DNA of 64,000 nt from Candidatus Laterigemmans baculatus (lineage in GTDB: Bacteria; Planctomycetota; Planctomycetia; Pirellulales; Pirellulaceae), in assembly GCF_010367455.1 (NCBI RefSeq), contig NZ_WRPR01000042.1, forward strand, positions 235,999-299,998, given 5' to 3'. Shown one piece after another: positions 36,000 through 45,270 of this stretch. A program made the translations under genes and the position numbers. Within the stretch, counting starts at the first letter, position 1, and the number at the start of each line of letters is the position of its first letter. Below the pieces are notes generated by a model. The model searched no databases and was not told where the DNA came from. It saw only the letters and a program-made list of their open reading frames with translations.

Positions 36000-36185
36000 T
36001 CAAGCGGCTGCCGCGGCACCGATCCCCAGCAGGACGAGGAGGAACAGGACCAAGGCGATCACGAGAAAGATCCCAAACAGCACTTTGGCCACCGTGGCTG
36101 CTCCGGCGGCCACGCCACTGAAGCCGAGTGCGCCGGCGATCAACGACACGACCAGGGCGATGATCGCCCACATCAGCAGATCCAT
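36000..36185 (-). CDS. DUF1328 small membrane protein
   Basis: 61-residue protein with two hydrophobic helices (LLMWAIIALVVSLIAGALGF and ATVAKVLFGIFLVIALVLFL), matching the YtjA/DUF1328 family in length and in the conserved LGF.GVA.GAA.IAK pattern between them. GGGAG lies seven bases before the ATG. Function of the family is unknown; members are often stress-induced. Confidence 0.88.
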   Translation of the reverse strand: MDLLMWAIIALVVSLIAGALGFSGVAAGAATVAKVLFGIFLVIALVLFLLVLLGIGAAAAA

Positions 36186-36343
36186 AGCTCAACTCCCCAC
36201 AACTTGCAACAATTCCGATTCGAGCTTGCCCCAAAAGGCACTCCGGTTCTTGCCGTGCATTTCTCGTGCCCCTTGGGGGGGAGCCAGGCCCGCCGCTGAA
36301 CGCACCCTGTCTCCCCACGACTTCGTAATAGCGAGCCTTCTTG

Positions 36344-37882
36344 ATGCGGTGGTGGCGAAGAACAAAACAGTCGATCAAGTCGTCGCTCCTGCGGCCCCTG
36401 CTTTGGCTCGGGCACCATTGGCCACCGCTGCGGACCGCGGTTCGCTGGATGCACCGCCGCAAAAAACGGCTGGCCTTCCTCGGTTTCGTCGTGGCCCATG
36501 CGCTCGGCGCCTACAGTTCCCTGCAGGCGATCATGGAGTCGCGGACGCCTCAAGGAGCGACGGCTTGGGCCGTTGCGCTCAATACGTTTCCCTACGTGGC
36601 CGTGCCGGCGTATTGGGTGTTTGGCCACTCCGAGCTGGATGATCAGCAACTTCAAGGAGCGGCTCGCTACACGGCGGTCGAGATTCGCGAAGAAGTCCTC
36701 GCCGGGCTCCGCCACCAAGGGCTCTCGGCGGAGATCGGCGGCCTCAACACGCAGCTCATCGGGCGGCTCTCGGAACTGCCGGTGACGACCGGCAATGAGG
36801 TCGAGCTGCTGATCGATGGGGAAGCGACTTTTGCGTCCATGTTCGCAGCGATCGAAGCCGCCCAAGCTTATGTGTTGGTCGAGTTCTATATCCTCCGCGA
36901 CGATGAGCTCGGCAGGCGCTTTCAACAATTGCTGCTGCGCAAGGCCGCCGCGGGTGTGCAGGTGTTTCTGCTGTACGACCAGTTCGGCAGCCATGGGCTG
37001 TCGGACAGCTACCTGCGAGAATTGCAGCAAGGAGGAGTGGCGGCCTTTGCCTTCAATCCCGCCTTTGAAGACCTCAAGGAGATGCGGCTGAACTTTCGCA
37101 ATCACCGCAAGCTGGTGGTGGTCGACGGCCGCATTGGATTCGTCGGCTCTTCGAACGTGGGAGACGAGTACGTCGGCGGGGCCGGGGAGCTGGGCTTTCT
37201 CCGCGACACTAATGTGCGGGTCGAGGGGCCGGCGGTCACCGGAATCCAGGCGGTGTTTGCCAACGACTGGTATTGGGTGACCGAGGAAGTGCTCGAGGGG
37301 CTCCACTGGAAACCGACCGCGGCCCCCGAGGGAACGCTCACCGCGGCCTGCTTGCCCTCGGGTCCAACCGACGAGTTCGAGCGTGGGGCGATGTACTTTT
37401 TGCACCTCCTCAATCGGGCCGAGACGCGGGTTTGGATTGCAACTCCCTACTTCGTTCCCGATCAACAAATGGTCACCGCGCTGCAGCTGGCGGCGCTTCG
37501 CGGCGTCGACGTGCGGATCTTGCTCCCCGAGCAAACCGATTCGCAATTGGTGCGGCTGTCTTCCTATTCCTACTTGCCCGAGTTGGAAGCCGCGGGAATC
37601 CAGCTCTTTCGCTACCAGCCGGGGTTCTTGCACCAGAAAGTGCTGTTGGTCGACGATCGCTTGGCGACGGTCGGGAGTGCCAATTTCGACAACCGGTCGT
37701 TTCGGCTGAATTTCGAACTGACGCTGCTGGTCGACGATCTCCAGTTCGCCGAGCAAGTCGAGGCGATGTTGCTGGGCGACATGAACGACAGCGTACCGGC
37801 CTCGGCCGAGGATCTGACTGGGCGATCGTATTTGTTTCGGATCGCCGTCCAAGTGGCGCGGCTGCTCGCGCCGATTCAGTAG
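36344..37882 (+). CDS. cls: Cardiolipin synthase (phospholipase D family)
   Basis: Joins two phosphatidylglycerols into cardiolipin at the inner membrane. The 512-residue protein has a basic N-terminus, two hydrophobic segments (about 43-62 and 70-90) and two PLD domains. The catalytic HKD motifs are NHRKLVVVDGRIGFVGSSN (about residue 250) and HQKVLLVDDRLATVGSANFD (about 428), each followed by the expected Gly/Ser. NFELTLLV after motif 2 is typical of Cls. ATG 36344 follows an in-frame TTG at 36341; ribosome binding site weak. It diverges from the DUF1328 gene. Confidence 0.93.
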   Translation: MRWWRRTKQSIKSSLLRPLLWLGHHWPPLRTAVRWMHRRKKRLAFLGFVVAHALGAYSSLQAIMESRTPQGATAWAVALNTFPYVAVPAYWVFGHSELDDQQLQGAARYTAVEIREEVLAGLRHQGLSAEIGGLNTQLIGRLSELPVTTGNEVELLIDGEATFASMFAAIEAAQAYVLVEFYILRDDELGRRFQQLLLRKAAAGVQVFLLYDQFGSHGLSDSYLRELQQGGVAAFAFNPAFEDLKEMRLNFRNHRKLVVVDGRIGFVGSSNVGDEYVGGAGELGFLRDTNVRVEGPAVTGIQAVFANDWYWVTEEVLEGLHWKPTAAPEGTLTAACLPSGPTDEFERGAMYFLHLLNRAETRVWIATPYFVPDQQMVTALQLAALRGVDVRILLPEQTDSQLVRLSSYSYLPELEAAGIQLFRYQPGFLHQKVLLVDDRLATVGSANFDNRSFRLNFELTLLVDDLQFAEQVEAMLLGDMNDSVPASAEDLTGRSYLFRIAVQVARLLAPIQ

Positions 37883-38040
37883 TGAGTCCCATATCCAACT
37901 CCTTCCCGTCCCGCAGGGCATCGGCGGCCGCCTCCCTGTTGCGAGCCGCTCCGTTTTCTTTACCCGTGCCCTATCCGGCGGTCCGCGGCTCGCTCTGCAG
38001 CAGTGAATCGACATCGCAACGATAAGGAGGCAGGCGAACT

Positions 38041-38469
38041 ATGCGTGTGATCCGCGACCTTTTGGACTGGATCGGCGAGAACGAAGTGCTCGTCGGAAGC
38101 CTCGTCACCGGTTCGTTCGTCGTCTTCATCGCCACCCTGTTCCTCGTCCCTTGGGCAGTGGTTCGCTTGCCCACGGCGTACTTTGCCCGAGGACGCGAGG
38201 AACGGATCCCGATGCCTACGATGCACCCGTTTCTGCGGGCGATCGTGCTGGTGGTGAAGAATCTCGCCGGCGGGGTCCTGCTGCTGCTCGGCGTCAGCAT
38301 GCTCGTCCTTCCCGGCCAAGGGCTGCTGACGATCTTGATGGGCCTGCTGCTGATCGATTTCCCTGGCAAGTACAAGGTCGAGCGCTACATCGTCTCCCGC
38401 AAGCCGATCCTGCAGAGCATCAACTGGCTCCGCAAACGCGCCGACCGCCCCCCGCTGCAGCTCGATTGA
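38041..38469 (+). CDS. PGPGW-type transmembrane protein
   Basis: 142-residue inner-membrane protein with a helix at about 15-42 and a second hydrophobic region about 65-110 that contains LPGQGLLTILMGLLLIDFPG, the signature of the putative transmembrane PGPGW family (here PGQG). The canonical ribosome binding site AAGGAGG is at 38024-38030. It follows cls by 158 bases on the same strand. Function of the family is unknown. Confidence 0.85.
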   Translation: MRVIRDLLDWIGENEVLVGSLVTGSFVVFIATLFLVPWAVVRLPTAYFARGREERIPMPTMHPFLRAIVLVVKNLAGGVLLLLGVSMLVLPGQGLLTILMGLLLIDFPGKYKVERYIVSRKPILQSINWLRKRADRPPLQLD

Positions 38470-38499
38470 GCCGCGTCGGAGGGGGCAGGTGCTGGTCCC

Positions 38500-38761
38500 T
38501 GAGCCGACCGCGCTAGCCGCGGGTTCTGCAGCGGAACCTTTCGGGGCTGCGAGGCCCGAGGCTACGCTCTGTAAGAAAATCGGTAACGACACCCTCCCCC
38601 CGGGAGGGTCGCGAGGAACGAGCGGGGAGGGGGTTGCGCGACGTAGAGCCTCCACGTGGCGAACTTCAGCGGGCCCTCCCCGGGCCTGAGAGCCCGACCC
38701 TCCCGGGGGGAGGGTAATGCCAACAGGGAGTTTTCCGACAGAGGCTAGCGCCTACGGCTCA
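38500..38761. repeat. Nested palindromes: family B inside D arms inside family C
   Basis: A family C palindrome (TGAGCCGACCGCGCTAGCCG ... CCCGAGGCTA) is interrupted at 38565-38740. The interruption begins CGCTCTGTAAGAAAATC, holds a complete family B element (38591-38715) and ends AGTTTTCCGACA; then C resumes as GAGGCTAGCGCCTACGGCTC. GAGGCTA is present on both sides (38558-38564 and 38741-38747). The uninterrupted version of C is at 57823-57900. The gap 38470-38771 contains nothing else. Confidence 0.85.
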
Positions 38762-38771
38762 AAGTAAGAGA

Positions 38772-39866
38772 CTACGCCCGGCTGCGGGGGCTCGCCGCAG
38801 GCTCGCTCCGCGGCGAGTCGAGCTCCGCGGCCGGAGTCCGCGCAGCGAGCCGCACCAGCGCCGGTTGAAGGGCGGGCGACTCGGGCGTGGGCGACTCGGG
38901 CGTGGGCGACTCGGGCGTGGGCGAGGCGGGCGGTGCGGTTGGCTGTCGCTGCCGCGTCGGCCGCAGGCTGAACAGATACAGCAACAGACCGCTCCAGACG
39001 CAGGCGAAGCCGATCAGCCGAGCCCCGCCGAACGGTTCGCCGAGCAGCACCGCGCCGACGAAGAACTGGAGCGTCGGGCCGACATACTGCAGCACGCCGA
39101 TCGTCGACAGCGGCACTCGGCGGGCGGCGATGGCGAACAGGGCCAGCGGCAAGACGGTCAAAAAGCCTCCACCGATCATCAGCCCGTCGGCTCCGAGTCC
39201 ATGGTGGCCGAAGGCTCCCACGCCGCGAGACTCGGCGAGAACGACAAAGGCGAGGGCCGGGAACAGCAGGATGACCGTCTCCAGCATCAGGCCGGCCAGG
39301 GAGGGGAGCGGAGCCTTTTTCTTGACCAGCCCGTAGACGGCGAAGGTCGAGGCCATCACCAACGCGACCCACGGCAACCCTCCGCCCGCGATGGCCATCA
39401 CGGCGACCCCCACGGCGGCGATTCCCACGGCCGTCCACTGCGAGGACCGCAGCCGTTCGCCGAGCAACAAGACGCCAAGCAACACGTTGAGCAGCGGATT
39501 GATGTAGTAGCCGAGCGACGCCTCGAGCACCCGATCGTGGTTGACCGCCCAAATGAAGGCGAACCAGTTCAGCGAAATCATCCCGGCCGCCGCCGCGTAG
39601 ACCGCCCACACGCGACCACTCCGCAGCGCCGCGAACAGCTCCGAAACGCCCCCCTGCTTGCCGCCGCGGACCAGGAGCGGAACGACGACGAGCAGCAGCA
39701 GCGAGGACCAGATGATGCGATGGCAGACCAGCTGGGCCGACGGCACCATGTTCAGCAACCGCCAGTACAGCGGCAGCAGTCCCCACATCGTGTGGGCCGC
39801 AACCGCACAGACCAATCCCGAGCGAAGTTGCGGGTCAGAAGCTCGCGGCGGAGCAGTCGAGGACAC
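38772..39866 (-). CDS. rarD: RarD-like EamA-family transporter
   Basis: Inner-membrane protein of 364 residues with ten predicted helices (two EamA/DMT repeats). AHTMWGLLPLYWRLLN near the start, NWFAFIWAVNHDRVLEASLGYYINPL and LQYVGPTLQFFVGAVLLGEPF match RarD proteins (chloramphenicol-sensitivity protein). The C-terminal tail of about 60 residues is soluble and odd: it contains three PTPES units coded by a 15-base tandem repeat (38878-38925), then Ala/Arg-rich sequence that runs to the edge of the nested repeats. GTG start with AGGAATGG upstream. Substrate unknown. Confidence 0.88.
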   Translation of the reverse strand: MSSTAPPRASDPQLRSGLVCAVAAHTMWGLLPLYWRLLNMVPSAQLVCHRIIWSSLLLLVVVPLLVRGGKQGGVSELFAALRSGRVWAVYAAAAGMISLNWFAFIWAVNHDRVLEASLGYYINPLLNVLLGVLLLGERLRSSQWTAVGIAAVGVAVMAIAGGGLPWVALVMASTFAVYGLVKKKAPLPSLAGLMLETVILLFPALAFVVLAESRGVGAFGHHGLGADGLMIGGGFLTVLPLALFAIAARRVPLSTIGVLQYVGPTLQFFVGAVLLGEPFGGARLIGFACVWSGLLLYLFSLRPTRQRQPTAPPASPTPESPTPESPTPESPALQPALVRLAARTPAAELDSPRSEPAASPRSRA

Positions 39867-39989
39867 AATCCATTCCTAAATTCGAGAGGGCGACGCCAGT
39901 CCCAGCCATTTCTCCCTCACGCCAGAGAGATGCATGCGAGACCACCTCAGCGGCACCGAGGTTCGCTCGGAACCCCTTTGTGGGGAAGC

Positions 39990-40048
39990 GGGAAATAAAG
40001 AAGCCCGCAAAGCGGCGGCAGCCGCAACCGCTCCGGTGGCCGCTTTGC
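39990..40048 (-). terminator. Possible terminator of the alpha/beta hydrolase gene
   Basis: Ten-bp stem GCAAAGCGGC / GCCGCTTTGC (40007-40016 with 40039-40048), followed on the minus strand by GGGCTTCTTTATTTC. The gap 39867-40130 holds nothing else that I can support. Confidence 0.5.
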
Positions 40049-40130
40049 CGGAGAACTTACCACGCTTCGTTTCAAACGCGTGAGCAATCCGGGCTAGTCC
40101 CCTGGGCTCGAAAGCGCGATGCCGCTGCGG

Positions 40131-41219
40131 CTACTGCCGCTGGTCTTTCTCGCAGGAGGCATCCAGCGGCACAGCGTCGCCCACTTGCTCGACGTCGTGG
40201 GTAAATAGATACCGCCACACCTCTTCGTGAGCGTACTGGCCTTTTTGCTCGCCCGGCTTGGCGCTCCGGCCCGGCACGACTGAGCTGTGGGCCCGCCGGG
40301 CGTCGCCGTTGACGTCGAAGTCGGTGATCAGTCGCCGCGTGTTCTCGTAGGGCGGCTCGGCCTTGTCGACATTCACGATCGGTCCAAACTCGTGCAGCCC
40401 GATCAGCTCCCAGCTGCGGCAGTAATGATCGGCGGTCCAGCCACCGTCGAGCACGTGCGAGAAACCAAAGTAGCGGTTCTCGGGAGTGGCCGACGGGAGC
40501 GATTGCCAGCTCTGATACTGGTCGCGGGGACCGCACAGCATCACCACGCGACCGACCTTTTGATGCTTGGCAAAGCGCGCGGCCGTGGTCGAACCGTGGG
40601 AGCTGCCCGCCATAATCACGTCTTCCCACCGCAGCCCTTGGCCGTCGGCGGTCAGAAAGTGCCCCCAGCCGCCTTGCGGGTTCTCTTGGTCGAGCCATCG
40701 AACGAACCGGTAGGCCCGTTCCATCATCCCGTCCGGCTTGGGGATCGCGACTTCGTCGCTGAAATCCTCCCCGGTCGCCGCTTCGAGTCTCAGATTCCCG
40801 CGACAGTGTTCACCAACAGGTTTTTCCTGGCAGCAGATCGAGAACCAACGATTCGCATAATGGGGGCGGATCGCATGCAGCCCATAAGAATTGAGCCGCT
40901 CAAAAAGTTGGCTGTTGTATCCCATCAACCAAATCACCAACTTGCCGCGTGGTGCAACTCGCGTATCGACCGAAGCATGCTGGACGTCGGCCGGCGAACC
41001 GTCGGGAGCGTCGATCAGAAAGTCGATCTCCGGGTGGGCTTGGGCTCGCGGATCGATCTCGCTGGCCCGCGCCGTGAGCTGATACCGCTGCTGCTCGGGA
41101 TCATCAAACACCAGCGGACGCTGAGCCGCGGCGGGGGCTGCGGCCGAGGTTAGAGCGAAACCGAGCAGGCCAGCAGTGAGAAAGCGGTGAGATGGAGAAA
41201 TGGTGGGGATGCGAGTCAT
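40131..41219 (-). CDS. Exported alpha/beta-hydrolase-fold protein
   Basis: 362-residue secreted protein. The ATG at 41219 begins a signal peptide (HRFLTAGLLGFALTSAAAPA, cut near AAAQ); an upstream start at 41270 would extend it without a binding site. The nucleophile elbow is AGSSHGST (GxSxG), in the strand-helix context IMAGSSHGSTTAARFA. WLMGYNSQLFERLN earlier fits an oxyanion-side loop, and the acid and His are probably in the C-terminal third (DHYCRSW, GLHEFGP). Similar planctomycete proteins are annotated as hydrolases without known substrate. Six Cys, two adjacent, suggest disulfides outside the cytoplasm. Confidence 0.78.
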   Translation of the reverse strand: MTRIPTISPSHRFLTAGLLGFALTSAAAPAAAQRPLVFDDPEQQRYQLTARASEIDPRAQAHPEIDFLIDAPDGSPADVQHASVDTRVAPRGKLVIWLMGYNSQLFERLNSYGLHAIRPHYANRWFSICCQEKPVGEHCRGNLRLEAATGEDFSDEVAIPKPDGMMERAYRFVRWLDQENPQGGWGHFLTADGQGLRWEDVIMAGSSHGSTTAARFAKHQKVGRVVMLCGPRDQYQSWQSLPSATPENRYFGFSHVLDGGWTADHYCRSWELIGLHEFGPIVNVDKAEPPYENTRRLITDFDVNGDARRAHSSVVPGRSAKPGEQKGQYAHEEVWRYLFTHDVEQVGDAVPLDASCEKDQRQ

Positions 41220-41271
41220 GCTGAAAGGGAGGTTGGTGGTAGAGAAATTAAGCTCTGCATGGTTGTGCAAT

Positions 41272-41344
41272 ATCAGCCGCCGGGCGCTAGCCCCCGGTTC
41301 CCGAAGACCTCGTGGAAACCGGACGCTAGCGCGTGGCGGCTGAT
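41272..41344. repeat. Intergenic palindrome, family A (copy 3, inverted)
   Basis: Copy in the opposite orientation to copies 1 and 2: ATCAGCCGCCGGGCGCTAGC on the left and GGACGCTAGCGCGTGGCGG plus CTGAT on the right. It lies between two minus-strand genes. Confidence 0.85.
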
Positions 41345-41394
41345 GGCGATAGGGGCGAGATCTAGAGCTCGCGTTCCCCGGCTGACTCTTCCGC

Positions 41395-44300
41395 TCACTT
41401 CCGCGGCGGCGGGTTGCTCATCAGGTAGGCGAACAAATCTTGAATCTGCTGGTCGCTCAACTCGGTCATCAGATTCTCAGGCATGATCGAGACGGGCAGG
41501 GCTCGCAAAACTTCCACCTGCTCTTGAGGCAGCGTTTGCGTCTGTCCGTCGAGGCCTTTGATCGAAACCGTCTGCTCGTTCGAGTCGCCTAGGAAGCCAG
41601 TCAACGTTCGACCGTCGTCGGTGAGGATCATAAAGTTGGTGTACTCCTCACGGATTCCGGCGGAGGGATCGACCATCGCCAGCAGCATGAAGTCCAGATT
41701 GGTTCGCTCATAGCCGGTCAGGTCGGGGCCGGTTTCCGCCCCTTCGCCAAACAGCTTGTGGCAGGTCGCACAGTGTTTGGTGAACAACTGCTTGCCGGCT
41801 GCAAGGTCGCCGCTGCCCGAGCCGATGACCTCGGCGAGGCGGTCGATTTGCTCCTGCTTCTCAGCGGGCGTCGATCGCACCTGGCCCCAGTGTTTGGCCA
41901 GCAGCGATTCGATTTCGGAACCCTCGTGCATGCCCATCTTTTGGATGAACTCGAAGGGGATCGACTGCCGACTGATGCGGGAGGCGTCGACCGCTTCGAG
42001 CAGCATCCGCGTCCATTCCGGCCGGCTGCTGAGCATTTCATAAGCGGCCGCGCGGACTTCCTCGTCGACTCCCGAGTCGCGGTGACAGAGCTCGACGACC
42101 GTGGCTCCGATCCGCGGCTCCTCGAAGCTGGAGAGCGCAGTCAGGATGGTTCGCCGGATGTGGGTCTGCGGCGAGGTGCGAAGCGTTTCGAGAAGCACGT
42201 CCACCGCGGCTTCGGCTTTGATCTGCCCGAGGATCTCGATGTACTGCAGCCGCTTGGCCGCGGGCGCTCGGGGATCGGCGACGGTCGCCAGCGCCGGCGG
42301 AATCGCTTCGGGATCGGCCAGCCGCAAGCCGAGGGCGACGTTCAGGCTGCCGGCCGCCGCTTGGTACTCGGCGAGCGCTTTGCGGAACTGCGGCGGCAGG
42401 TTAGTCGCGACGCGACCCTCAAAAGCCTCTTCCAGCCCGACCATCAACCGCTGCTTGTGCTCGCCGCTCGGTGCCATTTCCAGCAAGCGTGCGGCAGCGA
42501 CAAAATCTTCTTCCGCGCCGGCCAAGGCGTACCGCCGCATCAGCCGCGAGGTGATCGCCTGTTCGACGATCGGCAATTCCCAGACTTCGGGATCGCGGAA
42601 CATCTCGAGCAGCAATTCGCGGCCGCTGTCGGCTTTCGATTCGACCGCCCACCACAGCAACAGCGGCAGGTGCAGATCTTGCAAATCCTCGCTGCGCTCA
42701 AGCAACCCGCGGATCATCGGCACGGCGACCGGCGGCGGCAGACGCTTGGCCGAACTCGCCAGTTGCGAACGGACTTCGACGTCCGGCTCCTGGGCTGCCA
42801 TCGCGCGAAGCTTGGCGGCGATTTCCGGCGAGGCTTCGTGCGCGTCGCCGACGAAGCGGACGGCCCAGCGACGCACGTGCGGATCCTCGTGATCGAGTGC
42901 CCGCAGCGTGAGCGCGTCGTCGAGGCCACCAATCTGATAAATCCCCCACAGGGCTTCGAGGGCGATCTGATCGGATTCCTCCAGCAACCACTCGGTCAGC
43001 TTGGGCAGCATCGACGGATCGCGGCGGTCGCCGATCACCCGCTGGGTCTGCTGGCGGAACCACTTGTTTTCGTGGCGGAGCATCTCGAGCAACTCGTCAT
43101 TGCTGAGCTTCGTCAGGTCGAACCGCGGAGCGGGTTTTGAACCTTCCGACTTGAGTCGATAGATGCGTCCCGATTTCTTATGCCAGTTGTCGCGGGGGTC
43201 GACGTGCGACAGCCGGCTGTCGTACCAGTCGGCGATATAGACATTGCCGTCGGGACCCGCTTTCAGGTCCACCGGGCGGAACCAGCGGTCGGGGGTCAGG
43301 ACGAGCAGATCGGTGTCTTCGGTCCGCCACGTCGAGGTGTCGCGGAACATCGCCGACGCCTGCACGCGGTTGTGCAGCGAGTTGGCGTGCACGATTTGAT
43401 GGTCGTATTCCTTAGGCCATGTCGCCCCTTCATAGATCAAAAAAGTCTGGGGAAAACGTTCGTCGTAGCCTTCATGCTTCATGTGGCGGAAATAACCAAA
43501 AGCGTAGGGATTGGTCAACGGTCCATGCTTCCCAAAGTTCTTTTCCCCATACATGCCTTGGACGTAGTGCATGCCGCGGGTTGAGCCATGATTGGTGCCG
43601 CTGAAGGCTCGTCCCTTGGCGTCGAATTCAAAGCTGAAGGTGTTTCCGCCTCCTTCGCCAAAGATTTCAAAAACTTTTGTCTCCGGGTGGAACCGCCAAA
43701 TGCACTGGCCCTTGAAGTGCAAATCCTTGGTCGCAGCGGTTTGGATCGTGGCGGTCGACGTCGAGCCGTTGGCGCCGTAGATCCAGCCGTCGGGGCCCCA
43801 CTGCATGCTGTTGGCGACCGAGTGGGTATCTTCCAAGCCAAACCCGCTGATCTCGACGCTCGGGTCTCCGTCGGGAACGTCATTCCCATCCTTGTCGGGA
43901 TAGAACAGAAGGTACGGTGGATTGAGGACCCAGATTCCGCCCCGTCCGACGAGCACCGACGAGGTGATGTTCAGTCCCGTGATGACGTCGGCCGATTTAT
44001 CGAACTTGCCATCTCCGGTGGTATCTTCCAAGACGGTGATCTTGTCGGCACCGCGAACGCCATGCGGTGGCGGCTCGGGAACCTTATCGAAGACGGCTCG
44101 CAAATATTGGTCGTATTCGACAACTTTTAGCCCCGCGGGAAATGGATACTGGAGGTACTGGACGACCCACATCCGGCCGCGATGGTCGAACGTCATAAAG
44201 AGCGGCTGAGCGATTTCGGGCTCGGCCGCGATCAGCTCCATCTCAAAGCCTTGATGGAGTTGGAATTGTTCGACCGCTTGCTGGGGCGGAGTCGGTTTCG

Positions 44301-45270
44301 AATCGTCACCGATCTCTCCCTTGCCTTTGAAGTTTTTCATCATCTCGAGGACTTCCGCGCTAGCCGCGGCGTCCTCGTTCAGCTTGCTCCGCTCGCCGGT
44401 GCTCTGCTCGAGAGCCAAGCGATGCGCTTCGGCGTTCGGGCCGGGACGGTTGAGCGCCCAGAAGACGGCGTTGGTCAAGATCGTGCGAAAGGCGGGGACT
44501 TCGAAGTCCTTGCGGTGGCCGAGCGAGGTATAGAAGACTCGCCCTTTCTTATAGGTGTGAGTCCAGGCAACGGGCTCAGTGACGATCTGGCCTTGGTCGG
44601 TGGTCAGCCCCTGCAGGAGAATGCTCCGCTGCGGTACGCCTCGAGAGCGGTAGAGCGTGCCGGCGCTATGGAAATTGGGCTGCGTGACTCCGGCCATGAT
44701 CGGGTGGCGCTCGGTGTGGGGTGCGCTCGTCACGTCGGTGCCGCTGCGGTTGCCATAGTGATTTTCGTACTTGCCGCCGAGCACCTGCTGGTCGAAATCT
44801 TTCCACTCCACGTGTCCCGCCGGAGGCTCACCGTCGCGGAGCGCGAAGGCATGGCTCGACGTCCGCAGCGCCACGAGCGGTCGCCCCGAATCGAGATAGC
44901 TGCGAACCGCCGCCAGCTGACTCTCGGGCAGCGTCCGGCGGCGGACCGAGAGCAGCAACAGGTCGGCCTCTTCGAGAGCCGCTTCGATTCCCGGAAAGCG
45001 GTTCGGATCTTGCTCATCGGCGTGGATGACGGTGTAGCGAAGCCCATTCGGCTCGAGCGCTTGGGCGGCGAATGCAGGCAGCGTCTCCGCCGTTTCGTAC
45101 TCGGCTTCACCGATCATCAGGACGACGTGGGGACGAGGCTCGGCGTCGCCCCCCTTCGCTTGAGGATCCGCGGCAGGCGCATCGGCGGCCGCTGCGCGAG
45201 GCGGTCCGGCGGATATAGCGGGGACGAACACCAGCAACGCAAGGGCGATCGCCAAACGGGGCTTGAGCAT
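41395..45270 (-). CDS. ThuA / beta-propeller / HEAT / PVC cytochrome c protein
   Basis: 1291-residue exported redox protein of a kind typical for planctomycetes. A signal peptide (MLKPRLAIALALLVFVPAIS) is followed by a ThuA (trehalose-utilisation-like) domain at about 48-285, a six-bladed PVC membrane-bound dehydrogenase propeller at about 335-740 (IWVLNPPYLLFYPD, VYIADWYDSRLSHVDP), HEAT repeats at about 745-1110, and a C-terminal cytochrome c-like heme domain. The heme site is CATCH near residue 1166, with a late Met (SIMPENLM) as possible axial ligand. It probably oxidises sugar-derived compounds in the periplasm and passes electrons to heme; substrate is inference. Confidence 0.92.
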   Translation of the reverse strand: MLKPRLAIALALLVFVPAISAGPPRAAAADAPAADPQAKGGDAEPRPHVVLMIGEAEYETAETLPAFAAQALEPNGLRYTVIHADEQDPNRFPGIEAALEEADLLLLSVRRRTLPESQLAAVRSYLDSGRPLVALRTSSHAFALRDGEPPAGHVEWKDFDQQVLGGKYENHYGNRSGTDVTSAPHTERHPIMAGVTQPNFHSAGTLYRSRGVPQRSILLQGLTTDQGQIVTEPVAWTHTYKKGRVFYTSLGHRKDFEVPAFRTILTNAVFWALNRPGPNAEAHRLALEQSTGERSKLNEDAAASAEVLEMMKNFKGKGEIGDDSKPTPPQQAVEQFQLHQGFEMELIAAEPEIAQPLFMTFDHRGRMWVVQYLQYPFPAGLKVVEYDQYLRAVFDKVPEPPPHGVRGADKITVLEDTTGDGKFDKSADVITGLNITSSVLVGRGGIWVLNPPYLLFYPDKDGNDVPDGDPSVEISGFGLEDTHSVANSMQWGPDGWIYGANGSTSTATIQTAATKDLHFKGQCIWRFHPETKVFEIFGEGGGNTFSFEFDAKGRAFSGTNHGSTRGMHYVQGMYGEKNFGKHGPLTNPYAFGYFRHMKHEGYDERFPQTFLIYEGATWPKEYDHQIVHANSLHNRVQASAMFRDTSTWRTEDTDLLVLTPDRWFRPVDLKAGPDGNVYIADWYDSRLSHVDPRDNWHKKSGRIYRLKSEGSKPAPRFDLTKLSNDELLEMLRHENKWFRQQTQRVIGDRRDPSMLPKLTEWLLEESDQIALEALWGIYQIGGLDDALTLRALDHEDPHVRRWAVRFVGDAHEASPEIAAKLRAMAAQEPDVEVRSQLASSAKRLPPPVAVPMIRGLLERSEDLQDLHLPLLLWWAVESKADSGRELLLEMFRDPEVWELPIVEQAITSRLMRRYALAGAEEDFVAAARLLEMAPSGEHKQRLMVGLEEAFEGRVATNLPPQFRKALAEYQAAAGSLNVALGLRLADPEAIPPALATVADPRAPAAKRLQYIEILGQIKAEAAVDVLLETLRTSPQTHIRRTILTALSSFEEPRIGATVVELCHRDSGVDEEVRAAAYEMLSSRPEWTRMLLEAVDASRISRQSIPFEFIQKMGMHEGSEIESLLAKHWGQVRSTPAEKQEQIDRLAEVIGSGSGDLAAGKQLFTKHCATCHKLFGEGAETGPDLTGYERTNLDFMLLAMVDPSAGIREEYTNFMILTDDGRTLTGFLGDSNEQTVSIKGLDGQTQTLPQEQVEVLRALPVSIMPENLMTELSDQQIQDLFAYLMSNPPPRK

